Assembly (NCBI RefSeq): GCF_029910215.1 | Contig: NZ_CP110395.1 | Coordinates: forward strand, 3,658,001 to 3,722,000 | From: Paraburkholderia sp. D15 | GTDB taxonomy: Bacteria > Pseudomonadota > Gammaproteobacteria > Burkholderiales > Burkholderiaceae | Direction of reading: 5' to 3' | DNA: 64,000 bases | In this document: positions 17,380 to 27,084 of the stretch, piece after piece | Layout: each line of letters opens with the position of its first letter | Numbering within the stretch: the first letter of the stretch is position 1 | Translations under genes and position numbers: made by a program | The notes under the pieces: model-generated | What the model was told of the DNA's origin: nothing | What the model saw: the letters and a program-made list of their open reading frames with translations, nothing else | Database searches by the model: none

Positions 17380-18861
17380 ATGTATCTCGGCATCGACCTC
17401 GGCACGTCCGAAGTGAAAGTCCTGCTGCTCGCCTCCGATGGTCGCGTGATCGGCACGGCAGGCTCTCCATTTACCGTTTCGCGCCCGCATCAACGCTGGG
17501 CCGAGCAGAATCCCGAAGACTGGTGGACCGGCACACGCAGCGCGCTCACCGCGCTGCGCGCGAAATATCCGGACGAGTTCGCGCAGATCCGCGGCATCGG
17601 CCTGTCGGGTCAGATGCACGGCGCGGTGCTGCTGGACGCGCAGGACCGCGTGTTGCGCCCGGCGATCCTGTGGAACGACATGCGCAGCGACAAGGAGTGC
17701 GCGGAGCTGACTGAGCGCGCGCCCGACCTGCACAGCGTGGCCGGCAATCTGGCCATGCCGGGTTTCACCGCGCCGAAGTTGCTGTGGGTCGCGCGCCATG
17801 AACCCGATATCTTCGCGCAGACCGCCTGCGTGCTGCTGCCGAAGGACTATCTGCGTCTGCAACTGACGGGTGGCAAGGTGTCCGATCCATCGGATGCGGC
17901 GGGCACGCTGTGGCTCGACGTCGCCAAACGCGACTGGTCCGACTCCCTGCTCGCGGCCTGCGACATGACGCGCGCGCAGATGCCGGACCTCGCCGAGGGC
18001 AGTGCGCCGTCCGGCACGCTGCTGCCCGCGGTGGCGCGTGAATTCGGTCTGCAGGACGGCGTGATCGTCGCGGCGGGCGGCGGCGACAACGCCACCAGCG
18101 CGATCGGCATCGGCGCCACGCAACCGGGCGACGGCTTCGTGTCGCTCGGCACCTCGGGCGTGCTGTGCGTGGTCGGCGACAGCTTCCGGCCGAACCCGGC
18201 TTCGGCGGTGCATGCGTTCTGCCACGCGATTCCGGATCGCTGGCATCAGATGAGCGTGGTGTTGTCGGCGGCGAGCTGTCTGCGCTGGGTCTGCAAGCTC
18301 ACCTCCACCGACGAGCCCACGCTGCTCGCCGAGATCGAAGCGCTGCCGGCCGATGCGCTCACCACCGCGCCGCTGTTCCTGCCATACCTGTCCGGCGAGC
18401 GCACGCCGCACAACGACCCGTACGCGCAAGGCGTGTTCTTCGGCATGAATCACGCGACGGACCGCGCGCTGCTCGGCTACGCGGTGCTCGAAGGCGTGAC
18501 GCTCGCGCTGACCGACGGCCTCGACGCCCTGCGCGCGGCCGGCACCGAAGCGAAGGCGCTGTCGCTGCTGGGCGGCGGTGCGCGCAGCGACTACTGGGCA
18601 CAACTGCTCGCCGACGCGCTCGACACCGCCACCCGTAAGCACGGCGGCGGCGAAACCGGCGCGGCGCTCGGCGCGGCCCGTCTCGGCTGGCTCGCGGCGG
18701 GCGGCGACCCGGCCACCGTGCTGAGCAAACCGCCGATCGAAAAGGAATTCACGCCGAATCCGCGCCGCCACGCCGAACTGCGCGTGCGGCTCGACGCGTA
18801 TCGCGCGTTGTATCGCCACGTGCGGCCGCTGTTCGATCCGGCGCGCGCGCCGCTCGCCTGA
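17380..18861 (+). CDS. xylB: Xylulokinase XylB
   Basis: The 493-residue FGGY kinase phosphorylates D-xylulose to D-xylulose 5-phosphate for the pentose phosphate pathway. The phosphate loop IDLGTSEVKVLLL is at residues 5-17, and GLSGQMHGAVLLD (about residues 75-87), FLPYLSGERTPHNDPYA and LLGGGARSDYWAQLLAD are typical of XylB. It stands between dalD and the SorC-type regulator on the same strand, the expected partner for the ketose made by DalD. A weak GAAGG ribosome-binding site precedes the ATG. The 225-base gap after dalD shows no terminator, so it is probably co-transcribed. Confidence 0.95.
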   Translation: MYLGIDLGTSEVKVLLLASDGRVIGTAGSPFTVSRPHQRWAEQNPEDWWTGTRSALTALRAKYPDEFAQIRGIGLSGQMHGAVLLDAQDRVLRPAILWNDMRSDKECAELTERAPDLHSVAGNLAMPGFTAPKLLWVARHEPDIFAQTACVLLPKDYLRLQLTGGKVSDPSDAAGTLWLDVAKRDWSDSLLAACDMTRAQMPDLAEGSAPSGTLLPAVAREFGLQDGVIVAAGGGDNATSAIGIGATQPGDGFVSLGTSGVLCVVGDSFRPNPASAVHAFCHAIPDRWHQMSVVLSAASCLRWVCKLTSTDEPTLLAEIEALPADALTTAPLFLPYLSGERTPHNDPYAQGVFFGMNHATDRALLGYAVLEGVTLALTDGLDALRAAGTEAKALSLLGGGARSDYWAQLLADALDTATRKHGGGETGAALGAARLGWLAAGGDPATVLSKPPIEKEFTPNPRRHAELRVRLDAYRALYRHVRPLFDPARAPLA

Positions 18862-18947
18862 GCTGAGCGACGGCAAGCCGCGGCCGGTCCCCGTGGAGAC
18901 GACGGGACCGGCTGCTATCATCCGCGCACAACAAGCGAGCCGTTATC

Positions 18948-19895
18948 GTGTCCAAGTCCACAGAAAAACTAGATCTTGCAACTCGCGCCGCCTGGCTTTA
19001 CTACGTCGCCGGCAATACCCAGAACGAGATCGCCGAAAAGCTCCAGGTGTCGCGCCCGGTCGCGCAACGGCTGGTCGCCTTCGCCGTCGAGAAGAACCTG
19101 ATCCGCGTGCGCGTCGATCACCGGCTGGCCGACTGCCTGTCGCTCGCCGATCAACTGTCGAAGCGCTACGGCCTCAGCATGTGCGAGGTCGTGCCGGTGG
19201 ACAGCGACACGCCCGAGGAAGTCGACCGCAAGCTGGCGGTGGCCGGCGCGCAGGTGATGGAGCGTCATCTGAACGAAGACAGGCCGATGGTCGTGGCGGT
19301 CGGCAGCGGCCGGACGCTGAAGGCGTCGGTCGATCAGATCGCGCAGCTGGAGCGTCCGCAGCACCGGTTGGTATCGTTGGTCGGGGCGATCGCCCAGGAC
19401 GGCTCCTCGAACCGTTACGACGTCGCGCTGCACATTTCCGAGAAGACCGGCGGCAAGCATTTTCTGCTGCCCGCGCCGTTGCTCGCCGATAGCGAGGCGG
19501 AGCGCGCGCAGTGGTGCAATCACCGGCTGTACCGGATCGTCGAAACGCTCGCGGCCGAGGCCGATGTGGCGTTCGTCGGGGTCGGCAATATCGGGCCGAA
19601 GTGTCCGCTGTACGAAGACGGCTTCATCACGTCGGGCGAAGTGGACGAGATGATGGACGGCGGCGCCGTCGCCGAAATGCTCGGCCTGCCGATCGATGCG
19701 ACCGGCGCCCATGTCGAATCGCCGACCGGCCGCCGCGTGACCAGCCTGCCGCTCGATTCGCCGCCGCGCCGGCCGACCATCGGCTTTGCCGGCGGCGAGC
19801 GCAAGCGCGAGGCATTGATCGCGGTGCTCAAGGGCGGATGGCTGTCGGGGCTCGTGACCGACGAGCTATGCGCGCGGGCTGCGCTGGCGGCCTAG
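18948..19895 (+). CDS. SorC/DeoR-type sugar-binding transcriptional regulator of the dal-smo polyol genes
   Basis: The protein (315 residues, GTG start at 18948) has an N-terminal helix-turn-helix (NTQNEIAEKLQVSRPVAQRLV, about residues 23-44) and a long C-terminal sugar-binding domain of the SorC type (VAVGSGRTLKASVDQI, FVGVGNIGPKCPLYEDGFIT, ending RKREALIAVLKGGWLSGLVTD). Such regulators sense a phosphorylated or free sugar and repress catabolic genes. It is the last gene of the dalD-xylB unit and converges on smoK. The shared operator upstream of dalD and smoS is its most likely target, by inference. Confidence 0.88.
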   Translation: MSKSTEKLDLATRAAWLYYVAGNTQNEIAEKLQVSRPVAQRLVAFAVEKNLIRVRVDHRLADCLSLADQLSKRYGLSMCEVVPVDSDTPEEVDRKLAVAGAQVMERHLNEDRPMVVAVGSGRTLKASVDQIAQLERPQHRLVSLVGAIAQDGSSNRYDVALHISEKTGGKHFLLPAPLLADSEAERAQWCNHRLYRIVETLAAEADVAFVGVGNIGPKCPLYEDGFITSGEVDEMMDGGAVAEMLGLPIDATGAHVESPTGRRVTSLPLDSPPRRPTIGFAGGERKREALIAVLKGGWLSGLVTDELCARAALAA

Positions 19896-19932
19896 GACGC
19901 GGCGAGCCTGACGGCCCCGGCGGATAGAAAGA

Positions 19933-19961
19933 AGCGGCGCATTGAAGTGAAATGCGCCGCT
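19933..19961. terminator. Intrinsic terminator between the regulator gene and smoK
   Basis: AGCGGCGCATT pairs with AATGCGCCGCT around a seven-base loop, followed by a T-run on the plus strand. On the minus strand the A-rich left flank gives TTTC, so it may also stop smo transcription. Confidence 0.88.
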
Positions 19962-19986
19962 TTTTTCATGTCCAGGGTCACGCTCA

Positions 19987-21096
<1,110 letters not shown>

Positions 21097-21175
21097 GATG
21101 TGTCTCCGTGTAATGCTGTTGTTGCCCTGTCTATGACGTTCTGCCGCCGGGTACCGTGTGTCGTCGCCGCGCGGC

Positions 21176-21901
21176 TCATGTGGCGGGTTGCGGCGCGGCT
21201 GCCGTCGCGCTCAGCGTCCATTGCGCAACCAGTTCCGGCAGCTGCTGCATGTCGTCGAATACGTGACGCGCGCCCGCCGCATGCAACTTGTCGATCTGCG
21301 CGTCGCTCGCATGACCGCCGCCGATGAAGCCCAGCACCGTCATGCCCGCCGCGTTCGCCGCCGTCACGCCGGTGACGCTGTCCTCCACCACGAGGCAGGC
21401 CGACGGCGCGAGCCCGAGTCCCTTCGCCGCCGCCAGATAGACGTCCGGCGCGGGCTTCGGATTCGGCACGGTATCGGCGCAAAACAGCCGCTCGCCGAAG
21501 AAACGCACCAGCCCGGTACGCGCCAGCACGCTTTCCACATACGGGCTGAAGCTGTTGCTCGCGCAACCTTTGACGAGCGGCACCTGGGCGAGCGCCGCCT
21601 CGATCCCTTCCACCGCCGGCGCCTGCATCGCCGCCGCTTCCACCGCGCGACGGATCGCGTCGATGTCGGCCACCTCGAGGCTCTTGCCGAGCCGCGTCGC
21701 CGCGCCCTGCAATACCGCTTCGATACGCAGGCCGAGCAGCGGCAGCACCACCGGCTCGACGTCGGTGCCGGGCCAGCGCGCTTCGAGCTCGTGCACCAGC
21801 ATGCGCGCCGCCACGGCTTCGCTGTCGATCAGCACGCCGTCGCAATCGCAGATCAGCGCGAACTGATGGCCGACCGGCATCTCAACCGGACCTGCTGTCA
21901 T
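21176..21901 (-). CDS. HAD-superfamily hydrolase within the polyol operon
   Basis: The 241-residue protein starts at 21901, overlapping the smoG stop by four bases. It has HAD motif I CDCDGVLIDSE (about residues 17-27; nucleophile the first Asp of DCDGV), motif II KGCASNSFSPY and motif III/IV NPKPAPDVYLAAAKGLG followed by VVEDSVTGVTAANAAGM, the layout of sugar-phosphate phosphatases and beta-phosphoglucomutase-like enzymes. The longer open frame upstream is inside smoG and is not used. Being translationally coupled to the permease it is a true member of the operon; it could dephosphorylate a misphosphorylated sugar or polyol. The substrate is unknown. Confidence 0.85.
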   Translation of the reverse strand: MTAGPVEMPVGHQFALICDCDGVLIDSEAVAARMLVHELEARWPGTDVEPVVLPLLGLRIEAVLQGAATRLGKSLEVADIDAIRRAVEAAAMQAPAVEGIEAALAQVPLVKGCASNSFSPYVESVLARTGLVRFFGERLFCADTVPNPKPAPDVYLAAAKGLGLAPSACLVVEDSVTGVTAANAAGMTVLGFIGGGHASDAQIDKLHAAGARHVFDDMQQLPELVAQWTLSATAAAPQPAT

Positions 21902-22773
21902 TTGACCGCCCCGAACGTAAGGCCGCGCACCAGTTGCTTCTGCGACAGCCAGCCGACGATCAGGATCGGCGCGACCGCCAGCAGCGAAGCCGCCGACAGC
22001 TTGGCCCAGAACAAGCCTTCCGGACTCGAATACGACGCGATGAACACCGTCAGCGGCGCCGCGTTCGAACTCGACAGGTTGATGCTCCAGAACGCTTCGT
22101 TCCACGACAGGATCACGAGCAGCAGCGCGGTGGACGCGAGCCCCGGCAGCGACATCGGCATCAGCAGATAGACGATTTCCTGCCACGTCGCCGCGCCGTC
22201 GATGCGTCCGGCTTCGAGAATGTCGCGCGGAATTTCGGCGAAGTACGTGAACGACATCCACACCGCGATCGGCAGATTGATCAGCGTGTAGACGATCACC
22301 AGACCCGACACCGAATCGAGCAGCCCGCTGTTTTTCCACAGCAGATAGATCGGCACCAGCACGCCGACCGACGGCATCATCTTGGTGGACAGCATCCACA
22401 GCAGCACCTTCTGCGTGCGGCGCGTCGGGAAGAACGCCATCGCGTACGCGGCCGGCACGGCGAGCAGCAGACACAGCACCGTCACGCCGACCGAGATCAG
22501 CACCGAGTTCCACGCGAACGCAAAGTAATTGCTGCGCGCGAACACCTCGCGGAAGCTATCGAGCGTCGGCACGAAGAACAGCGACGACGAATAGGCCTGC
22601 TGTTCCGTCTTGAATGCGGTGATCGTCATCCAGAAGATCGGGAAGAACAGCAGCAACGCGACCAGCCATGCAATGACGCCGGGAATGCCGCGGCGGATCG
22701 CGGCGAACGGCGACTTGGCCGGCACGGTCATCGGCGTCGCGCTGGACACCGGAGTAGAGGCAACCTGGCTCAT
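21898..22773 (-). CDS. smoG: Polyol ABC transporter permease, MalG type (SmoG)
   Basis: The 291-residue inner-membrane protein starts at 22773, inside the stop of smoF (ATGA). It has about six transmembrane helices and the EAA motif EAGRIDGAATWQEIVYLLMPMSLPG at about residues 195-220 that contacts the ATPase. A proline/serine-rich cytoplasmic N-terminus precedes the first helix (IAWLVALLLFFPIFWMTITAF). It pairs with SmoF; the order smoE-smoF-smoG matches sorbitol/mannitol transporters of Rhodobacter. Confidence 0.9.
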   Translation of the reverse strand: MSQVASTPVSSATPMTVPAKSPFAAIRRGIPGVIAWLVALLLFFPIFWMTITAFKTEQQAYSSSLFFVPTLDSFREVFARSNYFAFAWNSVLISVGVTVLCLLLAVPAAYAMAFFPTRRTQKVLLWMLSTKMMPSVGVLVPIYLLWKNSGLLDSVSGLVIVYTLINLPIAVWMSFTYFAEIPRDILEAGRIDGAATWQEIVYLLMPMSLPGLASTALLLVILSWNEAFWSINLSSSNAAPLTVFIASYSSPEGLFWAKLSAASLLAVAPILIVGWLSQKQLVRGLTFGAVK

Positions 22774-23705
22774 TTTTCGTACTCCCCTTTCAGGTTCTTC
22801 GCGAGCATGCGCACGAGGAAGAACGACACGATGTTGGCCAGCACGACCGCGAGAATGCCGCCCGCCGAAGCGAGGCCGACGTCGAACTGCTGCAGGCCGA
22901 GCGAGTAGATCAGGTACGACAGATTGGTGGTCGCGGTGCCCGGACCGCCGCCCGTGGTCGTATAGATTTCGGCGAAGATCGACAGCAGGAAAATCGTCTC
23001 CATCATCACCACCACCGCGATCGCCCGTTTCAGGTGCGGCAGCGTGATGTAGAAGAACATCGAGAACGGTCCCGCACCGTCTATCTTTGCCGCTTCCTTC
23101 TGCTCCTGGTCGAGCGACTGGATCGCGGTGAACAGGATCAGGAACGCGAACGGCAGCCACTGCCACGCGACGATCATGATCACCGCCGTCAGCGGATATT
23201 CGGCGAACCAGTCGATCGGCTGCATGCCGAGCGCGCGCATGCCCTGCGCGATCAGGCCATACACCGGATGCAGGATCATGTTCTTCCAGATCAGCGCGCT
23301 GACCGTCGGCATCACGAAGAACGGGGCAATGGCGAGCAGACGCGCGACGCCCTGACCGTAGAACTTGCGGTCGAACAGAATCGCCATCAGCACGCCGCCG
23401 ACCACGGTGATCACCAGCACCGCCACGATCAGTTCGAGCGTGTGGGCAATCGACGGGCCGAACGACGGGTCGGTGGCGAGAAACTTGTAGTTGTCGAAAC
23501 CGGCGAAACCCTTGAGGTCCGGGTTCAGCAGGTTGTAGCGCGAGAACGAAAACCAGATCGTCATCGCGAGCGGAATCGCCATCCACAACACCAGCACCGC
23601 GACCGAGGGCGTCACCAGCCAGCGGGCGGAATTGGCTTTGCGGGTTTCGCGTTCTTTTTCTGTCTGGGGATGGGCATGCATGAGAGGTAGGCGCAGAGGA
23701 CGCAT
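22770..23705 (-). CDS. smoF: Polyol ABC transporter permease, MalF type (SmoF)
   Basis: The 311-residue permease starts at the ATG at 23705, which has a good AGGTGG site; a second Met at residue 9 is less supported. Six transmembrane helices and an EAA loop (KEAAKIDGAGPFSMFFYITLPHLK, about residues 205-228) place it in the MalF/UgpA class. It is coupled to smoG by a four-base overlap and separated from the binding-protein gene by 242 bases containing strong hairpins. It forms the channel half for the sugar alcohol bound by SmoE. Confidence 0.9.
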   Translation of the reverse strand: MRPLRLPLMHAHPQTEKERETRKANSARWLVTPSVAVLVLWMAIPLAMTIWFSFSRYNLLNPDLKGFAGFDNYKFLATDPSFGPSIAHTLELIVAVLVITVVGGVLMAILFDRKFYGQGVARLLAIAPFFVMPTVSALIWKNMILHPVYGLIAQGMRALGMQPIDWFAEYPLTAVIMIVAWQWLPFAFLILFTAIQSLDQEQKEAAKIDGAGPFSMFFYITLPHLKRAIAVVVMMETIFLLSIFAEIYTTTGGGPGTATTNLSYLIYSLGLQQFDVGLASAGGILAVVLANIVSFFLVRMLAKNLKGEYEK

Positions 23706-23833
23706 GATTGACCACCTGTTCGGTAATGCGCGGACTGTCCGCTGAAGACCGCTGAACCCGATTCCGCGCGAACGGCCGCGACCCTCTTCGCAAGGATCGT
23801 CCGCGCGCGGGGCCGGGGACAGCCCGCTGTGCT

Positions 23834-23900
23834 GCCGGCTGACGGGCGTCAGCCGGCGCGTGCCCGCCGCGTGGCATCGACGCGCAACTCGTGCGCGTCG
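23834..23900 (-). promoter_or_regulatory. Two hairpins between smoE and smoF
   Basis: GCCGGCTGAC (23834-23843) pairs perfectly with GTCAGCCGGC (23848-23857), and CGACGCGCA (23878-23886) with TGCGCGTCG (23892-23900). No T-run follows on the minus strand. Their place just after the binding-protein gene suggests an mRNA-stabilising or partially attenuating element that raises SmoE over the permeases. Confidence 0.6.
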
Positions 23901-23947
23901 GCGCCGCGGCCGGCTACCCGGGTTCTGCTCCGGGCCACTTCTCCAGG

Positions 23948-25270
23948 TTACTTCTGATACCCGGCCTGCTGCACCGCGCGGTTCGCGGTCGCATTGCCGG
24001 CGGCCAGCGCCTGATCGACCGTCATCTGACCGGCAATCGCGCCGGAGATGCTCTGACCGACCACGGTACCGAACGACTGGAACTCGGGAATGCCGACGAA
24101 CTGCACACCGGTGTACGGCACCGGCTTGAGCGTCGGATGATCCGGGTCCGCCGTTTCGATCGCCTTCAGCACGAAGTCGCCGAACGGTGCGGCCTGCTTG
24201 TACTCGGGGCGCGCATAGGTGGACTGACGCGTGCCCGGCGGCACCGAGGCCCAGCCTTCATCCTTCGCGACCAGTTCGATGTACTGCTTCGACGTGGCCC
24301 ACGCGATGAACTTCTTGGCCGAGTCCGCCTGCTTCGACGACTTCGGAATCGCCAGCGCCCATGCCCACAGCCAATGCGAACCCTTCGGCGTGACCGCGAT
24401 CGGCGCCGCGGCGAAGCCGACCTTGTCGGCGATCTGCGACTGCTGCTTGTTGTACAGCATGCCTGCCGCGACCGTCGCGTCGATCCACATCGCGCACTTG
24501 CCCGAGGACATCAGCGTCAGGTTTTCGTTGAAGCCGTTCGAGCTCGCTCCCGGAGGGCCGTCCTTCTTCAGCAGATCGACGTAGAAGGTGATCGCCTTCT
24601 TCCATTCCGGCGAGGTCAGCTGCGCATTCCACTTCTCGTCGAACCAGCGGCCGCCGAAGGTGTTCACCACCGTCGTGCCGTAGGCCATGTTCTCGCCCCA
24701 GCCCGCCTTGCCGCGCAGACAGATGCCGTACACACCGTTGGCCTTGTCCGTCAGCTTGTCGGCGAATTGCGCGATCTGGTCGTAGGTCGGCTGATCGGGC
24801 ATCTTCAGGCCCTTCGCCGCGAACAGGTCCTTGCGGTAATACGTCATCGAGCTTTCGACGTAGAACGGCAGCGCGTACAGCTGGCCGCCGCTCGACAGGC
24901 CGTCGCGGGCCGTCTTCACGACGTCGTTCAGATCGTAATCGGCGGGCAGGCCGGTGAGCGGCGTGAGCCAGCCGCGCTTGCCCCATTGCGGCGTTTCGTA
25001 CGCGCCGATCGTCATCACGTCGAACTGGCCGCTGCCGGTCGTGATGTCGGTGGTGGCACGCTGACGCAGCACGTTTTCCTCGAGAATCACCCAGTTCAGC
25101 TTGATGTCCGGATTCGCCTTTTCGAATTCGGGCGAGAGCTTCTTCAGCTCGATCATGTCCGGATTGTTCAGCGTGGCGATGGTCACCGTCCCCGCCGACG
25201 CGTTCAATGCAAAGCACGCGACGGCGCCGGCACTGGCCGCCTTCAGCGCGAATTTGAGAGCTGGCTTCAT
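23948..25270 (-). CDS. smoE: Polyol-binding periplasmic protein SmoE
   Basis: The 440-residue protein starts at 25270 with a GGAGACAACAC site; the far longer open frame upstream belongs to smoS in another frame. A signal peptide (ALKAASAGAVACFALNASA) ends near residue 26, and the mature protein begins GTVTIATLNNPDM. It has the SBP_bac_1 (maltose-binding type) fold with ITTGSGQFDVMTIGAYETPQWG and YYRKDLFAAKG. It captures sorbitol, mannitol or arabitol for SmoFGK; the exact ligand is inferred from dalD and smoS nearby. It is 116 bases downstream of smoS. Confidence 0.92.
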   Translation of the reverse strand: MKPALKFALKAASAGAVACFALNASAGTVTIATLNNPDMIELKKLSPEFEKANPDIKLNWVILEENVLRQRATTDITTGSGQFDVMTIGAYETPQWGKRGWLTPLTGLPADYDLNDVVKTARDGLSSGGQLYALPFYVESSMTYYRKDLFAAKGLKMPDQPTYDQIAQFADKLTDKANGVYGICLRGKAGWGENMAYGTTVVNTFGGRWFDEKWNAQLTSPEWKKAITFYVDLLKKDGPPGASSNGFNENLTLMSSGKCAMWIDATVAAGMLYNKQQSQIADKVGFAAAPIAVTPKGSHWLWAWALAIPKSSKQADSAKKFIAWATSKQYIELVAKDEGWASVPPGTRQSTYARPEYKQAAPFGDFVLKAIETADPDHPTLKPVPYTGVQFVGIPEFQSFGTVVGQSISGAIAGQMTVDQALAAGNATANRAVQQAGYQK

Positions 25271-25386
25271 GTGTTGTCTCCTTTCTCGTACGTTATGTGA
25301 TGCTGCGTTTGTTCTACGAAAATGACGGTGGATGATCCGGGCGCCCGCACGATGCGGCGCTCGCGCGCCGCGTGCGCGAGTACGCG

Positions 25387-26169
25387 TCAACTCATCCAGT
25401 TGCCGCCGTCGACGTTCAAGGTTTGCGCGGTGATGTAGTCGGCATCCGCCGACGCGAGAAACAGGGCGGCGCCGGTCAGATCGTCCGGCACACCCATGCG
25501 GCCGAGCGGCACCGCTTCGCCGACCAGGCGCTTCTTCTCGCCGAGCGGACGGTTTTCGTAACGGGCGAAGAGCGCGTCGACTTCCTTCCACATCGGCGTA
25601 TCGACGACACCCGGCGCGATGCCGTTCACGTTGATCTTGTGCGGCGCGAGCGCCAGTGCCGCGGACTGGGTATAGCTGAGCACGGCGGCCTTGGTCGCGC
25701 AGTAATGCGACACCAGCGCCTCGCCGCGCCGGCCCGCCTGCGACGACATATTGACGATCTTGCCGCCGCGGCCCTGCTCGACCATTTTCTGCGCGACAGC
25801 CTGCATCAGGAAGAACATGCCCTTCACGTTGACCGCGAACAGGCGGTCGAACACGTCCCAGGATTCGTCGAGGATCGGGCGCATGTCGAACAGCGCCGCG
25901 TTGTTGAACAGAATGTCGATCTGGCCGAAGCGTTCGAGCGTGCTCGCCACGATCCGCTCGATGTCTTCGCGGCGCGTGACGTCCGCGGTGACGCCCAGCA
26001 CGCGCTCGCCGTACTCGGCGCGCAATGCGGCGCCGATGCTGTCCGCCGGCTTCACGTCCACCAGCACGCAGCGCGCGCCTTCGTCCAGATAGCGCCGCGC
26101 CACTGCCTCGCCGATGCCGCTCGCCGCGCCCGTCAGAATCGCCACCTTGTCTTGCAATCGTGCCGCCAC
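25387..26169 (-). CDS. smoS: Sorbitol dehydrogenase SmoS (SDR family)
   Basis: I start the gene at the GTG at 26169, which has GGAGACAG five bases upstream, giving 260 residues that line up with other SmoS proteins; the ATG at 26187 would add six residues. It has the SDR motifs TGAASGIGEA, NNAALFDM, the catalytic Ser in NMSSQAGRRGEAL and YCATK, and ends NVDGGNWMS, the characteristic SmoS ending. The enzyme oxidises D-glucitol to D-fructose (and galactitol to tagatose in the Rhodobacter enzyme). It is first in the operon with the transporter genes, behind a strong promoter and two palindromic operators. Confidence 0.92.
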   Translation of the reverse strand: MAARLQDKVAILTGAASGIGEAVARRYLDEGARCVLVDVKPADSIGAALRAEYGERVLGVTADVTRREDIERIVASTLERFGQIDILFNNAALFDMRPILDESWDVFDRLFAVNVKGMFFLMQAVAQKMVEQGRGGKIVNMSSQAGRRGEALVSHYCATKAAVLSYTQSAALALAPHKINVNGIAPGVVDTPMWKEVDALFARYENRPLGEKKRLVGEAVPLGRMGVPDDLTGAALFLASADADYITAQTLNVDGGNWMS

Positions 26170-26206
26170 TGCCTGTCTCCGGTTCATTGCGTTTTTTGCC
26201 TTGCGG

Positions 26207-26280
26207 TGAGCGAACGCTCATCGGTAGAGCAATTGCTCTGTTGTTGATCGAATGATCGGATACGGACCGGGTCATGTCAA
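26207..26280 (-). promoter_or_regulatory. smo operon promoter with two palindromic operators
   Basis: On the minus strand: TTGACA (26280-26275), 17-base spacer, GATCAT (26257-26252), then the perfect 14-bp palindrome AGAGCAATTGCTCT (26226-26239) and a second inverted repeat TGAGCG-AA-CGCTCA (26207-26220). The same -35, spacer length, -10 and first palindrome occur upstream of dalD. The second palindrome has a half-site counterpart (TTCGCTCA) at dalD. Confidence 0.78.
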
Positions 26281-26409
26281 GGCACCCGCGCAGATTTCGA
26301 TGGTGCAGCGCGGCAGCGCGTGGGCGGGCATCGCTCGATCGGTCTTCCGGCTCTGAACAACACTAATACGAGAAAACGAGGAAGGCCAAGACGCTTTCTG
26401 CTCAAGCCG

Positions 26410-26440
26410 CTGACAATTATTTGAGATACGTTATATCATT
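26410..26440 (+). promoter_or_regulatory. Putative zur promoter with overlapping Zur box
   Basis: CTGACA (26410-26415) and TATATC (26432-26437) could be the -35 and -10 elements. The AT-rich imperfect palindrome GATACGTTATATCAT (26424-26438) resembles proteobacterial Zur sites (ATGTTATAACAT type) and covers the -10, which would give autorepression by zinc-loaded Zur. Confidence 0.55.
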
Positions 26441-26550
26441 GCGACCGCGCTGCGCGGCGTGACGCCGGGTTCGGCTTCAGTGGTTTCAGCGGCTCAAGCG
26501 TCGCAACGCCCCCAGCCCCCGCTTTTCCCATTTCGTCAGGACGGAGATCG

Positions 26551-27030
26551 ATGCCGATGGCCCTCTCGCAAGCGGAACACCACGCCATCCGGCTCGCCCA
26601 TGCGGAGGCGCACGCTGCCTTGCACGGCCTCGCGCTGACGCCGCTGCGCCGCCAGGTGTACGCGGCGATCGTCGAGAGCGAGCGGCCGGTCGGCGCGTAC
26701 GAATTGCTCGATGCGCTCGAACCGCAACGCGGCCGCGTGCCGCCCACCACCGTGTATCGCGCGCTCGACTTTCTGCTCGCGCACGGCTTCGTGCACCGGA
26801 TCGAGTCGAAGAACGCGTATGTGGCCTGCTGCGAGATCGGCGTACCGCATCGCAGCCAGTTCCTGATGTGCGACGGCTGCGGCGCGACCGTCGAGATTCC
26901 CGGCGACGAACTCGCCGGCCCGTTGTCGCACAGCGCGCCGGCGCAAGGCTTCGAGGTGCATCGGCAGGTCATCGAATTGAGCGGCCTGTGTGCGTTGTGC
27001 GCGCGCGCCGCCCGCGGCATCCAACCCTGA
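26551..27030 (+). CDS. zur: Fur-family metalloregulator, Zur-like
   Basis: The 159-residue protein has a Fur-type winged helix (LTPLRRQVYAAI, AYELLDAL, VPPTTVYRALDFL at about residues 28-72) and a dimerisation domain with two CxxC pairs, CDGCG (about 112-116) and CALCA (about 148-152), that hold structural zinc. HRIES, CCEIGVPHRSQF and the CxxC pairs fit Zur better than Fur. It is the first gene before znuA, 54 bases away, so probably an autoregulated repressor of the metal importer. A CGGAGA site precedes the ATG; a second ATG at 26557 is possible. If the transporter carried manganese instead, the regulator might be Mur-like. Confidence 0.85.
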   Translation: MPMALSQAEHHAIRLAHAEAHAALHGLALTPLRRQVYAAIVESERPVGAYELLDALEPQRGRVPPTTVYRALDFLLAHGFVHRIESKNAYVACCEIGVPHRSQFLMCDGCGATVEIPGDELAGPLSHSAPAQGFEVHRQVIELSGLCALCARAARGIQP

Positions 27031-27084
27031 GGTTGGCGACTCACTCAACGGATTCACTCAACTCTCACGCAGCAGGAAACAACG

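Larger units (their letters stand above)
26170..26550. promoter_or_regulatory. Divergent regulatory region between smoS and zur
   Basis: This 381-base region holds the minus-strand smo promoter and operators (26207-26280) and the plus-strand zur promoter with a putative Zur box (26410-26440). Bases 26281-26400 between them show nothing that I recognise. Confidence 0.7.

Noticed and set aside
23948-26275. 775-codon frame merging smoE with sequence upstream
   Set aside because: The upstream part overlaps smoS in another frame and has shadow-like composition; smoE has a signal peptide and ribosome-binding site at 25270.
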